From the IMG/VR virus record IMGVR_UViG_3300049445_000231, positions 1-32,931 of that record: DNA of 32,931 bases, one strand, 5' to 3'. Position 1 is the stretch's first letter. The number at the start of each line of letters is the position of its first letter. The DNA is from a virus. The position numbers were made by a program, and so were the translations under genes. Positions 25,001 through 31,844 of this stretch are shown here, piece by piece. The notes beneath the pieces were generated by a model that was not told where the DNA came from, searched no databases, and was given only the letters and a program-made list of their open reading frames with translations.

Positions 25001-26462
25001 CCGCCCAATGGAGGACCTGCTCAAGGCTCGTCTGAACGGCCTAACTCCCTCGGAGTGGGTCGAGCAGAACAAGGTCAACCTCCAAGGCATCCGGAACGCC
25101 ACCGAGGGCGTGGCCAGGGCGCGTGCAGACGGTGGCTACTCGTTCAACCCAACTGACTTCTCGAAGCACGACAGACCCGGCTACATCGTGACGCTCGACC
25201 ACAAGGTCGTACCGGTCGGCGAGGCGTCGGGGATGAAGGTGATCGAGCACGCCAAGCGATACCGTGACCTCACAGACAAGTACCATGGCACCTTCACAGG
25301 ACTGTTCCAGCCTGCGGGGCTCGGGGAGAACCAGACCGAGATGCACATGGACTTCAACATCCATCTGCCAGACCATCCGGGCAACGAGGACTTCGCAAAG
25401 AAGCTCGGCCTTGAGGGTCGCCAGTACCAAGTCGGCCACATCGACGCCAACGGCCAGTACCGCGACATCGCCACCGGCTACGACCCAGCGACACACGGGC
25501 CGCAGTTCACACAGCGGAAGATCGCGGAGGTTGACGCGCAGCTTCAAGCGATGGGGTACCCGACCAAGGATGACCCATCGAGCTACTCCAAGTTCCTCCC
25601 GGCGACGCAGTCTGCGAACGGGAAGTTCCAGTTCGATCCCGAGGTCCATCAGTACGCCATCGACAACCCGGCCTTCGCCCTCAGCAAGTACGCCGAGGTC
25701 GCGAAGCAGACGCCGGAGCAACTGAAGGAACTGATTAACTCGGGTCAGTTCAAGCCCATGACTGACGCAGGCGTGGCTGGAGCGGTGTTCGTCGGTAAGG
25801 ACGGCATCATCCACCAGTACATCGATCCGGTCGCCCCGTCGTACAACACGACACAGGTGTTCGGTTCTCTGCGTGGGAAGAACATGCCCGCCATGTTGGA
25901 GAAGCTGAAGGGATTGGACATCCTTCGGGGTCACGATGTGGTCGAACAGTATCGCAGCCAAGCGGGCTTCGTCGCCATTGGTCCTCGTGGGAAACCCGCA
26001 GGGCCGGAGTCAGCGAAGTGGGTCTCGAAGATGCTACAGATCGGGGGCAAGGTTGTGCCTCCTTCGGTTCTTCGGAACAACTCGAACAACAACTTCATGA
26101 ACAGCTACTGGCTGTCCCCAGAAGGACGACTGATCGAGTCTCCTATGACCCATGCCGGACACGTTCGTGCGATGAAAGTCCCGGCTGTCCCCGGTTATGC
26201 TGGGACAGACGGGAGTGCGGGTGCTCAGGTCCAGACCCTCTTGAACATGGGCTTCGTCCGTGTGCAGGCGGCTGGCAAGCAGATTGGTTTCGATGCAGCG
26301 GCGGAACTCACCCCGACGCAGCGAGGGATCATCCGCGCAGCCACCGCTGACAAAGAGTTCTGGGCGGGTCAGGTGAACGACCAGAAGGGTCGGATGGTTC
26401 ACTGGTTCAGCACCAACGACGGCGGCATCCACCGCTATCTCACAGCAACATCACCAGAGTAG
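22074..26462 (+). CDS. Giant internal virion protein, polyvalent type, with GNAT-like and conserved phage domains (1462 aa)
   Basis: This is the longest gene of the window. The N-terminus has three DDF-x-x-E repeats (residues 4-28). A Gly/Ala-rich, glycine-zipper-like region at about 120-250 (VFGGAYGAVKG, GGALVGGVLTGAIAGG) could insert in a membrane. Residues 340-490 are Pro/Gln-rich linker. A GNAT-like acetyltransferase segment lies at about 530-632 (GDEKGAGAAVLKKLTKVADD, then LIEFYKNHGFTIV). Another conserved block at about 810-960 (FISATSLGNTTDAN, FLGALTGDPNAVALDRHVMRVLGF, TPRQYQAALWV) resembles a domain I recall from phage polyvalent proteins (DUF7178-like, unverified). Polyvalent proteins are multi-domain effectors injected with phage DNA. 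Delivery into the host is inferred from position in the ejection-protein block. Confidence 0.72.
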   Translation: MPTQDDFTPETPATSAPPGDDFVAEDDFTPEQTTPTLGDRVVGAAKAAAKLPGALVRGVVESALSPIKAGHEFGLASQQGKQIAALRADTSGTPEEQQARKDYADALEGVKKESLKQGAIATGEAAGTYGTLPFGGAIKEGVEGAAAKVLTQGALKSVAGKAAMGAAEGAVFGGAYGAVKGSVSEGTQAAQEGKGAGQIFGSIVHGAAAEGLVNAAGGALVGGVLTGAIAGGAKVLGRETAAQAAARAATAAAAVDAFDKSFHPSFVGERFSADLAQAAKDKVPDSVLAAQIVAKLMNTTPEAADPGIVAVMAKKIAQYREMSAANVIGSNSGLYPEIALPPVAEGVPPVGARLPLSTDLEPTGGVPPQAIGTPLPPDQTPSPFAAGQAVPQAPPEGFEPGLGAPSAMAQQPLTPQGIEPQPETQQLNQPPVLSQPGGVQPGPPSEPQPLEPAPRPMPAPTQPPNAKITEGVPFTEVQPGLPTRQGATTTTQKVAKYHAPGAAEANEKTAADASFAMQSLGQPTGTPNWNSLGDVVYRTSVADPELHGKGTVELNYIENVGDEKGAGAAVLKKLTKVADDHQVPMSLSALPLPRGNGKGRIPLDKLIEFYKNHGFTIVDEGDGWAEMRREPVPLAKPTPEVVSALKEQGEGVADRINGLTDDRARIAAGNVTEGKPLIPQKATLFTRLDEHLGAIEDAAKQRLMARRIEAALNPEMHAGINPNGTNARDLAIMAAAKMFRLGLRSTQKITDALVAAHGDWVKPLVKKAIEQGKALLLKLVANDRPTVKQITAIKAMFESGKIGKDWYDKTWGWLNEHFGDDAEMVARFISATSLGNTTDANATQMMKAYGQWKLGLPFEGHLNDVHVNALYKAVRGEVFGDGKAQGFLGALTGDPNAVALDRHVMRVLGFKDAGKATGKAALSNSTYKLYSHIITDLAQEAGVTPRQYQAALWVGKKIADEQVADHTGVATRGGSFRPMEDLLKARLNGLTPSEWVEQNKVNLQGIRNATEGVARARADGGYSFNPTDFSKHDRPGYIVTLDHKVVPVGEASGMKVIEHAKRYRDLTDKYHGTFTGLFQPAGLGENQTEMHMDFNIHLPDHPGNEDFAKKLGLEGRQYQVGHIDANGQYRDIATGYDPATHGPQFTQRKIAEVDAQLQAMGYPTKDDPSSYSKFLPATQSANGKFQFDPEVHQYAIDNPAFALSKYAEVAKQTPEQLKELINSGQFKPMTDAGVAGAVFVGKDGIIHQYIDPVAPSYNTTQVFGSLRGKNMPAMLEKLKGLDILRGHDVVEQYRSQAGFVAIGPRGKPAGPESAKWVSKMLQIGGKVVPPSVLRNNSNNNFMNSYWLSPEGRLIESPMTHAGHVRAMKVPAVPGYAGTDGSAGAQVQTLLNMGFVRVQAAGKQIGFDAAAELTPTQRGIIRAATADKEFWAGQVNDQKGRMVHWFSTNDGGIHRYLTATSPE

Positions 26463-26471
26463 GAGGCCACA

Positions 26472-28994
26472 GTGCCCGGTTTCGGTCCATTCCTCGAACA
26501 GATCGGTAAGGTGCTACCCGAGGTAGGGGAGGCACTCTTCAAGCCCGCCATCCCCGAAGCAGCGGATCGTACACCTACGTCGCTCATCGAGGCAGGGAAC
26601 AAGATGCCGTCCACAGTCGGCCAGCGGCACGAGGGGGTCCCCTTCGCTGGGGACCCTACACTCGAAGCTGCGACACGCACCACGAACGTCATGCCCCAGA
26701 CGGTCCCTGACTGGGTACGACAGAAGGCGCAAGCCCTGCGAGGCTTCGTTCAGTCGGACCCGGGGATGCCCCGGGACATCGCGGACCAGCTTGTCAACCA
26801 TCGGCAGAACGTCGAGGAGTCGAACTACCTCGCCTCGAAGACGCTCGCGCCTGTGTACGACGGACTGACCCGGGACCCAGTGACGCAAGCAGCAGCGATG
26901 TGGGACTACGCGGTGTCGGCTGACGACCTCGCACAGGCCCAGCGCGAGGGCTACAGCAGCATCATGAAGGTCGGCGACAACGGCAAGGTGCTGCACGTGC
27001 CGATCGAGAAGTGGGCGGCCCACACGCAGCAGTTGAAGGACCATGTGGACGCCGATCCCCAGATCACGGACGCGCTCGCGAAGCGCACCGCGATGTGGAA
27101 GACAGTCTTTCAGAGCATGGTGGACGAGGGTGCCATCGTGCCTGAGCGGGAGTTGCAGGACTATACCCCCATGCGGCACCTTACGGGGATCGCGCGTGGT
27201 TTGGCTACTGCAACTGGGGACGAGACCCTTGTGCGTCGTCTCTCTGCCGTCAACGCCCGTGGGATAGCTGGCGGAGCCCGCGAAACTAACCTAGCCGTTC
27301 TGGAGCACGACGTGATCCGGCGATTCCTGAAGTGGAAGGCCGATCGCCAACTGTTCACGAACCTGATGGCCGACAAGACCATCAACCTCACCGACCAGTT
27401 CAAGTTCGGCGAGGCCCTCCCTGCGAACCTCACCCGGTACGATCCGGGCAAGGGACAGATCGGTTACATGCAGCGACCCCCAGAGATGGACTTCCTGTCC
27501 GGCGCGGCTGACGCACTCCACAAGGACAGGTACGCTAGCGGTGGCTTCGTGATCCCCAAGGCACTGAAGGGCGCACTGGAGAACATCTCTCCGCGCGACT
27601 CACAGGCTGAGGACGTGTGGCGGAAAGCAGGCAAGGGTGTGGCTCGGTGGCTCACCGTCTACAACCCGAAGAACCTCTCACTCAACATCGGCTCTGACCT
27701 CCTGACGGCCCTGATGGGTATGCCGGGAGAGAAGGCACAGCCGCTCGGCGTCCTCCGCTGGTACGGGAAGACTGCCCGTGGCGTCGTGCACGCCGCTGTG
27801 AGGGGTGAACCCTACATGGTGGACACGAAGCAGGGCCTGATGGACGTGATGTCCATGGCTCGTGAACAGGGCCTGATGGGCTCGACGTTCATGAACGAGG
27901 TCAAGGGAGGTGGCTCGATCGCACCGGAACTGGAGCATCTGCTCCCACCGGGGACCGTTCACCACAACCCCGTCACCGAGTTCGCAGGCAATCTACGTCA
28001 GGGCTTCGAGCTTGCACCGCGTATCGCGGCTGGGCTAGAGGCACTGGAGCGGACAGGTGACCTCAAGGAGTTCGGCCGGGTCGGGCGTGAGATCACGCTC
28101 AACTACGGCGGCGGAGCGCCAGAGGCGTCCCGCGTCCCGATGTGGAAGCTGCTCGCACCCTTCATCAAGTACACAGGTCTCGCGACCCGTCGCTTCGCCA
28201 ACCTCGCCATGACGCCCGGCTCGCGAGGGCGCACGCTCGCCGCAGTCGTCGGCGTGCCGTTCGCGGCCATGATGTGGAATCAGCAGAACGATGCGTTCAA
28301 GCAGGTAGAGGATGCACTGCCCGACTACGAGAGAGCCGGGATGCACATCACCATGCCGAACCCAGCAGACCCGACGAAGCCGATGGTGGACCGACAGGGC
28401 AAGCCTGTCGTGCTCCGCTTCCGGTACCTGATCACCGAGGAGATGATGAAGCAGGCCGGACTGGGCAACCTCCCAGCGCGGGTTGGTCGTCTCATCTCGG
28501 GTCAGGACACGCCGGGACAGTTCGCCGGGGAGACCGCGAAGAACGTGGCGGGGAACATCGGATCGATGATCACGATGCCCTCGCTGGCGCTCGACGCTCT
28601 GTCCGACACGGACCGCTTCGGCAAGCACCGGGACCTCGGCGAGAAGCTGATTCGCACGATCCCGATGGCGCGCATCATCAACGAGGGATGGACGAACACG
28701 AAGGACTACGGTCCGGCCGCAGGGGCGAAGCGCACCGTCGAGGAACTGGCGGGCATGAGCTTCGCCAACGTGGACCGCAAGGGCCAGAACATCATGGATG
28801 CGGGATTGCAGGAGCGGCTGTTCGCGCTGAAGGATGCGCGGGCGGCTTTCCGCAATGCCAATCGACAGAAGAAGTCACCGACCGAAGTCGCGAAGACACG
28901 GCAGCAGTTCTTGAACGCAGCGACGGAACTCCAACGCTACGTCAAGATCAAGGGAGCGTCTAATGGCGCATCAGATACAGTCACCAACGAGTAA
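26472..28994 (+). CDS. Large internal virion protein, polyvalent/LPD38-like (840 aa)
   Basis: It starts at GTG 26472 after a perfect TAGGAGG. It is mostly helical. Residues 85-270 include DQLVNHRQNVEESNYLASK and WKTVFQSMVDEGAIV. From about 275 to 700 the layout resembles large polyvalent-protein-associated domain 38: VIRRFLKWKADRQLFTNL, VARWLTVYNPKNLSLNIGSDLLTAL (the N-P-K/A-x-x-x-x-N step), WKLLAPFIKYTGLATRRFANLA, then a hydrophobic helix GRTLAAVVGVPFAAMMW near 585-603. The C-terminus is a basic helix. The last 32 bases overlap the next gene. As the fourth ejection-type gene it is probably injected with DNA. The family call is from pattern memory and should be treated as tentative. Confidence 0.66.
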   Translation: MPGFGPFLEQIGKVLPEVGEALFKPAIPEAADRTPTSLIEAGNKMPSTVGQRHEGVPFAGDPTLEAATRTTNVMPQTVPDWVRQKAQALRGFVQSDPGMPRDIADQLVNHRQNVEESNYLASKTLAPVYDGLTRDPVTQAAAMWDYAVSADDLAQAQREGYSSIMKVGDNGKVLHVPIEKWAAHTQQLKDHVDADPQITDALAKRTAMWKTVFQSMVDEGAIVPERELQDYTPMRHLTGIARGLATATGDETLVRRLSAVNARGIAGGARETNLAVLEHDVIRRFLKWKADRQLFTNLMADKTINLTDQFKFGEALPANLTRYDPGKGQIGYMQRPPEMDFLSGAADALHKDRYASGGFVIPKALKGALENISPRDSQAEDVWRKAGKGVARWLTVYNPKNLSLNIGSDLLTALMGMPGEKAQPLGVLRWYGKTARGVVHAAVRGEPYMVDTKQGLMDVMSMAREQGLMGSTFMNEVKGGGSIAPELEHLLPPGTVHHNPVTEFAGNLRQGFELAPRIAAGLEALERTGDLKEFGRVGREITLNYGGGAPEASRVPMWKLLAPFIKYTGLATRRFANLAMTPGSRGRTLAAVVGVPFAAMMWNQQNDAFKQVEDALPDYERAGMHITMPNPADPTKPMVDRQGKPVVLRFRYLITEEMMKQAGLGNLPARVGRLISGQDTPGQFAGETAKNVAGNIGSMITMPSLALDALSDTDRFGKHRDLGEKLIRTIPMARIINEGWTNTKDYGPAAGAKRTVEELAGMSFANVDRKGQNIMDAGLQERLFALKDARAAFRNANRQKKSPTEVAKTRQQFLNAATELQRYVKIKGASNGASDTVTNE

Positions 28995-29256
28995 CGCCTT
29001 AAGCCGGGGTTTCGGGACTCTCCCGATGTGGCTCGTTCAAACAGTCCTTGGGCTCCTGTTGTCTGGTGGCCTCGCGTGGTGCACATGGGCGTCTGTCTCC
29101 GCATGGAAACATGAGGTCCGGATCGGAGTGGTTGAGACGAAGGTCGATGACATCCATGGTGACATCGGTGAGATCAAGGAGATGCAGAAGGAGACCAACA
29201 GCAAACTCGATCGACTGATCGAAAGGAGTATCCGTGGCTCTCGACCCCCTCAGTAG
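28963..29256 (+). CDS. Small membrane protein with coiled coil (97 aa), lysis-module candidate
   Basis: AAGGGAG lies before the ATG, which is inside the end of the preceding gene. One clear transmembrane segment at about 22-48 (MWLVQTVLGLLLSGGLAW) is followed by a heptad-type helix at 52-88 (VVETKVDDIHGDIGEIKEM). This TM-plus-coiled-coil layout occurs in accessory lysis proteins and in XhlA-like proteins, though in XhlA the order is reversed. It overlaps the holin gene by 23 bases. Role in lysis is inferred from position next to the holin. Confidence 0.68.
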   Translation: MAHQIQSPTSNALSRGFGTLPMWLVQTVLGLLLSGGLAWCTWASVSAWKHEVRIGVVETKVDDIHGDIGEIKEMQKETNSKLDRLIERSIRGSRPPQ

Positions 29257-29656
29257 TGTCCTAGACTTTGGCAAGGCCGTCATCGAGCGGTTCATCCCCG
29301 ACCCGAAGGCGAAGGCCGAGGCGATCCAGCAGCTTGCACAGATGCAGCAGAGTGGGGACCTCGCGGCCATGGCGCAGCAGGCGAACATCAACGCCATCGA
29401 AGCCGCGAACCCGAACCTCCTCATCGCTGGCTGGCGACCCGCTGTCGGCTGGGTCTGTGGTGCGGGCCTCGCAATGGCGTACGTCGCGAGCCCGGCAGTC
29501 GCACTCGTCATCTCCCTCGTCGGCGTGTTCCATGGCAAGCCGTTCGTCGCACCCGTGGTCGATCTGACCACTCTCTCACCGATCCTGATGGCGATGCTTG
29601 GCATGGCCGGGCTCCGCACCTACGAGAAGGTGCAGGGCGCGCAGGGTAATCACTAG
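29234..29656 (+). CDS. Holin of the three-TM GTA type
   Basis: It starts at GTG 29234, five bases after AAGGAG. The 140-residue product has an N-terminal soluble helix (VIERFIPDPKAKAEAIQQL), the family-like N-P-N-L-L-I-A-G-W-R-P-A-V-G-W-V segment at 59-74, and three hydrophobic stretches at about 68-84, 86-99 and 113-127. This matches the holin family described for gene transfer agent release (3-TM holin). It would form lesions in the cytoplasmic membrane that release the endolysin. The endolysin itself is encoded in the opposing operon at 31386-31844. Confidence 0.85.
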   Translation: MALDPLSSVLDFGKAVIERFIPDPKAKAEAIQQLAQMQQSGDLAAMAQQANINAIEAANPNLLIAGWRPAVGWVCGAGLAMAYVASPAVALVISLVGVFHGKPFVAPVVDLTTLSPILMAMLGMAGLRTYEKVQGAQGNH

Positions 29657-29665
29657 GAGGTTCAC

Positions 29666-29833
29666 ATGCAAGTCTTCCTGATGGCTGTTCAGTTGGTTGT
29701 GAGTGCGGCTGCGGCTTCACTCAACGGTCTGTTCTTCGGGGCAGGCTTCGCACTCTCGGCGGTGCTCGTGCAGCGTCGGATGGCGCAGAAGGATGCGGTG
29801 AAGCTGGGTGAGAACCCCGCGATCAAGCCGTAA
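29666..29833 (+). CDS. Very small hydrophobic protein (55 aa), last gene before the terminator
   Basis: A strong TAGGAGG lies five bases before the ATG, and the frame runs 55 codons to TAA at 29831. Residues 5-35 are hydrophobic and Ala-rich (FLMAVQLVVSAAAASLNG, FGAGFALSAVLV), giving one or two short membrane segments, followed by a basic, polar tail (QRRMAQKDAVKLGEN). Its position after the holin suggests an antiholin or accessory lysis peptide (inference). Confidence 0.66.
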   Translation: MQVFLMAVQLVVSAAAASLNGLFFGAGFALSAVLVQRRMAQKDAVKLGENPAIKP

Positions 29834-29845
29834 CGTACAAACGAA

Positions 29846-29888
29846 AAAGGCCCGACTCCCATCGCTGGGGGCCGGGCCTTTCGTTTTT
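29846..29888. terminator. Strong bidirectional rho-independent terminator
   Basis: Stem AAAGGCCCG (29846-29854) pairs with CGGGCCTTT (29873-29881), followed on the + strand by CGTTTTT (29882-29888). The A-run at 29844-29848 gives a U-tract for the - strand transcript. An inner CCC/GGG pairing may extend it. It ends both the rightward virion operon and the leftward operon at their convergence. Confidence 0.93.
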
Positions 29889-29890
29889 CT

Positions 29891-30002
29891 GGCAGCGTTG
29901 CTATCCAGTTGACACTACACTGGGATGTCCTCTATCAGGGCACTCTCCATCAGCCCTAGTCAGGAGCAACCCAGTGGTGGGATTCGAACCCACACCTCTG
30001 CT
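29891..30002 (-). other. tRNA-like segments in permuted order (3' half before 5' half)
   Basis: Read on the - strand, 30002-29969 holds a tRNA 3' half: AGCAG, variable AGGT, a perfect T-arm GTGGG-TTCGAAT-CCCAC (29977-29993), then CACTGGG and T. No matching 5' half lies before it. Forty-five bases further on, 29924-29891 reads CCCAGTG (exact complement of the acceptor strand), TA, a D-arm-like segment with GG in its loop, and CTGCC, which pairs at four of five positions with AGCAG. The spacer folds as two more stems (TCCT/AGGA, AGGGC/GCCCT). The anticodon loop cannot be read, and U33 is not placed. It may be a permuted tRNA, decayed tandem tRNAs, or a tRNA-like 3' end structure. Confidence 0.42.
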
Positions 30003-30006
30003 CGCT

Positions 30007-30273
30007 CTAGTACCTACCGAACTTGGGCTTCGTCGTTGGTAGGTCCATCGTCGGCCACATGAACATCAGGTCTGTGCCACCGTTGCCACGGAGTAGAATC
30101 TCACCCATGGATGGTGTCTCAGGCTGTTGTGGCTTGGTTGGTACGCCCGGGGGGAGAATCTCGGGCTTCGGGGCAGCCGTGCCACCGGGTACCATTTGTC
30201 GCGCTTGAGTCGGGGGCTTGAGTTCGAAGGGCAGAGCACTCTCCCAATACCATTCGTACTTCGGCCACTTCAT
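30007..30273 (-). CDS. Pro-rich hypothetical protein (88 aa), last gene of the leftward operon
   Basis: I start it at the ATG at 30273 (preceded by CGGGG), eight bases after the stop of the upstream gene; the longer open frame begins inside that gene. The N-terminus has an aromatic cluster (MKWPKYEWYWES), the middle is Pro-rich (APKPEILPPGVPTKPQQPE), and the end is PTTKPKFGRY. Probably an extended, disordered chain. No family is recognised. Its stop lies four bases from the tRNA-like 3' half. Confidence 0.6.
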   Translation of the reverse strand: MKWPKYEWYWESALPFELKPPTQARQMVPGGTAAPKPEILPPGVPTKPQQPETPSMGEILLRGNGGTDLMFMWPTMDLPTTKPKFGRY

Positions 30274-30280
30274 CCCCGAA

Positions 30281-30517
30281 TCAAAAGGGCTTGGTAACGA
30301 GCACCTCACAGCGGTCCGGGTCCGGCGCGGTGCTGCCACCCGACACAGCCGCCAGCATGATCGCCTTGTTGCTCGCCGCCTGAGCGTCGTCGGCCAGCAC
30401 GAACTGCGGCTGCACGAGCACGGACTTCTTCGCGCCCGAGATGCGCTCGGCCTCGGTCGGGATGTAGAGGACAGCGATGAGGAAGATACTGCCGACAGAC
30501 AGGGTGTTGATCGCCAT
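30281..30517 (-). CDS. Hypothetical protein (78 aa), possible membrane or virion component
   Basis: AAGGAG embedded in the end of the exonuclease gene lies seven bases before the ATG. Residues 6-22 (LSVGSIFLIAVLYIPTE) are hydrophobic but short for a membrane span; the rest mixes strand and Ala-rich helix (AQAASNKAIMLAAVSG) and ends RCEVLVTKPF. No family is recognised. Confidence 0.63.
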   Translation of the reverse strand: MAINTLSVGSIFLIAVLYIPTEAERISGAKKSVLVQPQFVLADDAQAASNKAIMLAAVSGGSTAPDPDRCEVLVTKPF

Positions 30518-30521
30518 GGTG

Positions 30522-31145
30522 TTACTCCTTCTCTTCGATGGGTGCTTCAGGAGCGTCCGGAGCCTGACGACTCGGGTCGCGGATCATGTCCATCAGTCGC
30601 GTCAGCAACTGTGCGGTGGCACGTGCATCCTCCAGCGCGTTGTGAGCCTCACCCTTGCGGATGACGATCCCGAACCGCTGGCACAAGGCGTCCAGCCCTC
30701 GCGAGCGCAGGCCCGGTAACCGACCAGCAAGGTCGAGTGCGTAGGCCAGCGTCATCGTGTCCAACATCCTGTAGTGGAATACCTTGCTGTAGTCCTCACC
30801 CGCCAGTGCGAACAGCCGCTTGACGAAGCCCACGTCAAACGACGCGACATTGTGACCGGCAAGTCCCACAGGTTTGCGAATCCAGTTCTTCTGCAACCAG
30901 TTCTTCAGGTAGACCACCGCTTGGAGCGGATCATCTCCCACCCACGTTGTCAGGTCGATCCCGTTCACCTTGAGGGCGGCGGGTGTCGCGACGATGTTGG
31001 GCTCGGCGATCTGGATGTACAACTCATCCTCGATGTGCCCACCAACGCCGTACACGACCGCGCCGAGGGAGAGGATCGAATGCTGCGTCGGGTCTAGTCC
31101 ACCCGTCTCGGTATCGATGACTAGCAGCTTTTCCTTGTTGTACAT
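30522..31145 (-). CDS. DEDDh-type 3'-5' exonuclease (DnaQ-like)
   Basis: The 207-residue product has all DEDDh motifs: LLVIDTETGG (D11, E13), GHNVASFDVGF (D104), and AHNALEDA (H168, D173), with LDTMTLAYAL between. This is the fold of the polymerase III epsilon subunit and of RNase T-like enzymes, which degrade nucleic acids from 3' ends with two metal ions. Length and motif spacing agree with a single complete domain; the last 20 residues are a Pro/Glu-rich tail. It is coupled by TGATG to the preceding 31-residue gene and lies three genes after the endolysin. It is the second DEDD nuclease of the window, of a different subclass from the one at 5163. Confidence 0.88.
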   Translation of the reverse strand: MYNKEKLLVIDTETGGLDPTQHSILSLGAVVYGVGGHIEDELYIQIAEPNIVATPAALKVNGIDLTTWVGDDPLQAVVYLKNWLQKNWIRKPVGLAGHNVASFDVGFVKRLFALAGEDYSKVFHYRMLDTMTLAYALDLAGRLPGLRSRGLDALCQRFGIVIRKGEAHNALEDARATAQLLTRLMDMIRDPSRQAPDAPEAPIEEKE

Positions 31146-31240
31146 CAGCGGTGCTTCCAGACCATGACGGCGGCGTGGATCAGAGCGAGTGCGGCGGCGT
31201 AGCCTGCTCCGGCATTCTGCATCAACTGTCCCATGCTCAT
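31145..31240 (-). CDS. Tiny transmembrane peptide (31 aa)
   Basis: ATG at 31240 overlaps the stop of the upstream gene (ATGA), and its own stop overlaps the exonuclease start (TGATG), so it fits exactly in the operon. Residues 11-28 (AGYAAALALIHAAVMVW) form one membrane span, with a basic end (KHR) likely in the cytoplasm. Short phage membrane peptides near endolysins can be pinholin-like or inhibitors, but that is inference. An in-frame longer version has no support. Confidence 0.55.
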   Translation of the reverse strand: MSMGQLMQNAGAGYAAALALIHAAVMVWKHR

Positions 31241-31389
31241 CGCCAGAACCCGAACTCGTCGCGCTCGATCTGGAATGCCTGAATCAGGTTCTGCCACAGG
31301 GCCGCCTGCTCCTTCATCGTCTTCCGGCCACTGGTGTCTTCCCAGTACGCCGCATTGCACAACAGAACTGCCGCTTCACGTGGTGTCAT
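31237..31389 (-). CDS. Small hypothetical protein (50 aa)
   Basis: ATG at 31389 overlaps the endolysin stop (ATGA) and is preceded by GAGAGAGGA. The product is helical (TPREAAVLLCNAAYWED, KEQAALWQNLIQAFQIERDE) with three Trp residues. I recognise no family. It sits between the endolysin and a tiny membrane peptide. Confidence 0.62.
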   Translation of the reverse strand: MTPREAAVLLCNAAYWEDTSGRKTMKEQAALWQNLIQAFQIERDEFGFWR

Positions 31390-31844
31390 GACATCCTCTC
31401 TCCCGTCTCGATCATGTGTTGCAACCGGACGGCTCTCGGTCCCACTTGGTTCGCCCATACACTGTTCCGCATCTCACGACCCGCGTCGAGCCAGTCCTGC
31501 TCGTTGTCGAGGTGGCTCATCGCTCGGTTGATCGCCGCGTGCATCTTGGTGAACGCGCCGAACCGGTTGCCGAGATTGAAGGCCATGTTCACGAGCGCGT
31601 CCTGCCGAGTCAGGTCGATCAGCACCCAGTTCGGGAAGTACGAGCGCGCCCGACTCGTGGCCTGATCGATGTCGTACCGGAGCAGAGCCGCGATCTCGTC
31701 CTCCGTGATCGTGGACATCCGGGGAAGTGTCCCCGCTCCCAACTCATGTCCGACACCGATCGTCCAGATACCGACGCTGTCGCGATATGCCGAGTAGCGG
31801 TAGCCCTCGTCCCGCATCAGGTCCCGTTCGAGATCAGTTGGCAT
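31386..31844 (-). CDS. Endolysin, T4-type lysozyme (GH24 muramidase)
   Basis: The 152-residue product has the GH24 catalytic triad in standard spacing: E13 in RDEGYR, D22 in YRDSVG and T28 in WTIGVGH, matching E11/D20/T26 of T4 lysozyme. Later family features are ALVNMAFNLG (helix core) and VWANQVGPRAVRLQHMI near the end. It cleaves the N-acetylmuramic acid to N-acetylglucosamine bond in peptidoglycan. No signal peptide or SAR segment is present, so it needs a holin to reach the wall. The start overlaps the upstream gene by 11 bases. The holin candidate is in the opposing operon, about 1.7 kb away. Confidence 0.92.
   Translation of the reverse strand: MPTDLERDLMRDEGYRYSAYRDSVGIWTIGVGHELGAGTLPRMSTITEDEIAALLRYDIDQATSRARSYFPNWVLIDLTRQDALVNMAFNLGNRFGAFTKMHAAINRAMSHLDNEQDWLDAGREMRNSVWANQVGPRAVRLQHMIETGERMS

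Noticed and set aside
29909-29938. TTGACA with a TATCAG box 18 bases on, a possible + strand promoter
   Set aside because: The -10 match is weak, and no + strand gene follows; the TTGACA lies within the candidate D-arm of the tRNA-like element.
29960-30002. attP core (tRNA 3' end) of a temperate phage
   Set aside because: No integrase, excisionase or repressor gene is visible in the window, so there is no support beyond the tRNA fragment itself; kept only as an alternative.
29891-30060. Complete canonical tRNA or tmRNA on the - strand
   Set aside because: No acceptor 5' strand or D-arm occurs before the T-arm within normal tRNA length. A permuted tmRNA is unlikely because there is no tag reading frame and the 5' end lacks the usual GGGG start.
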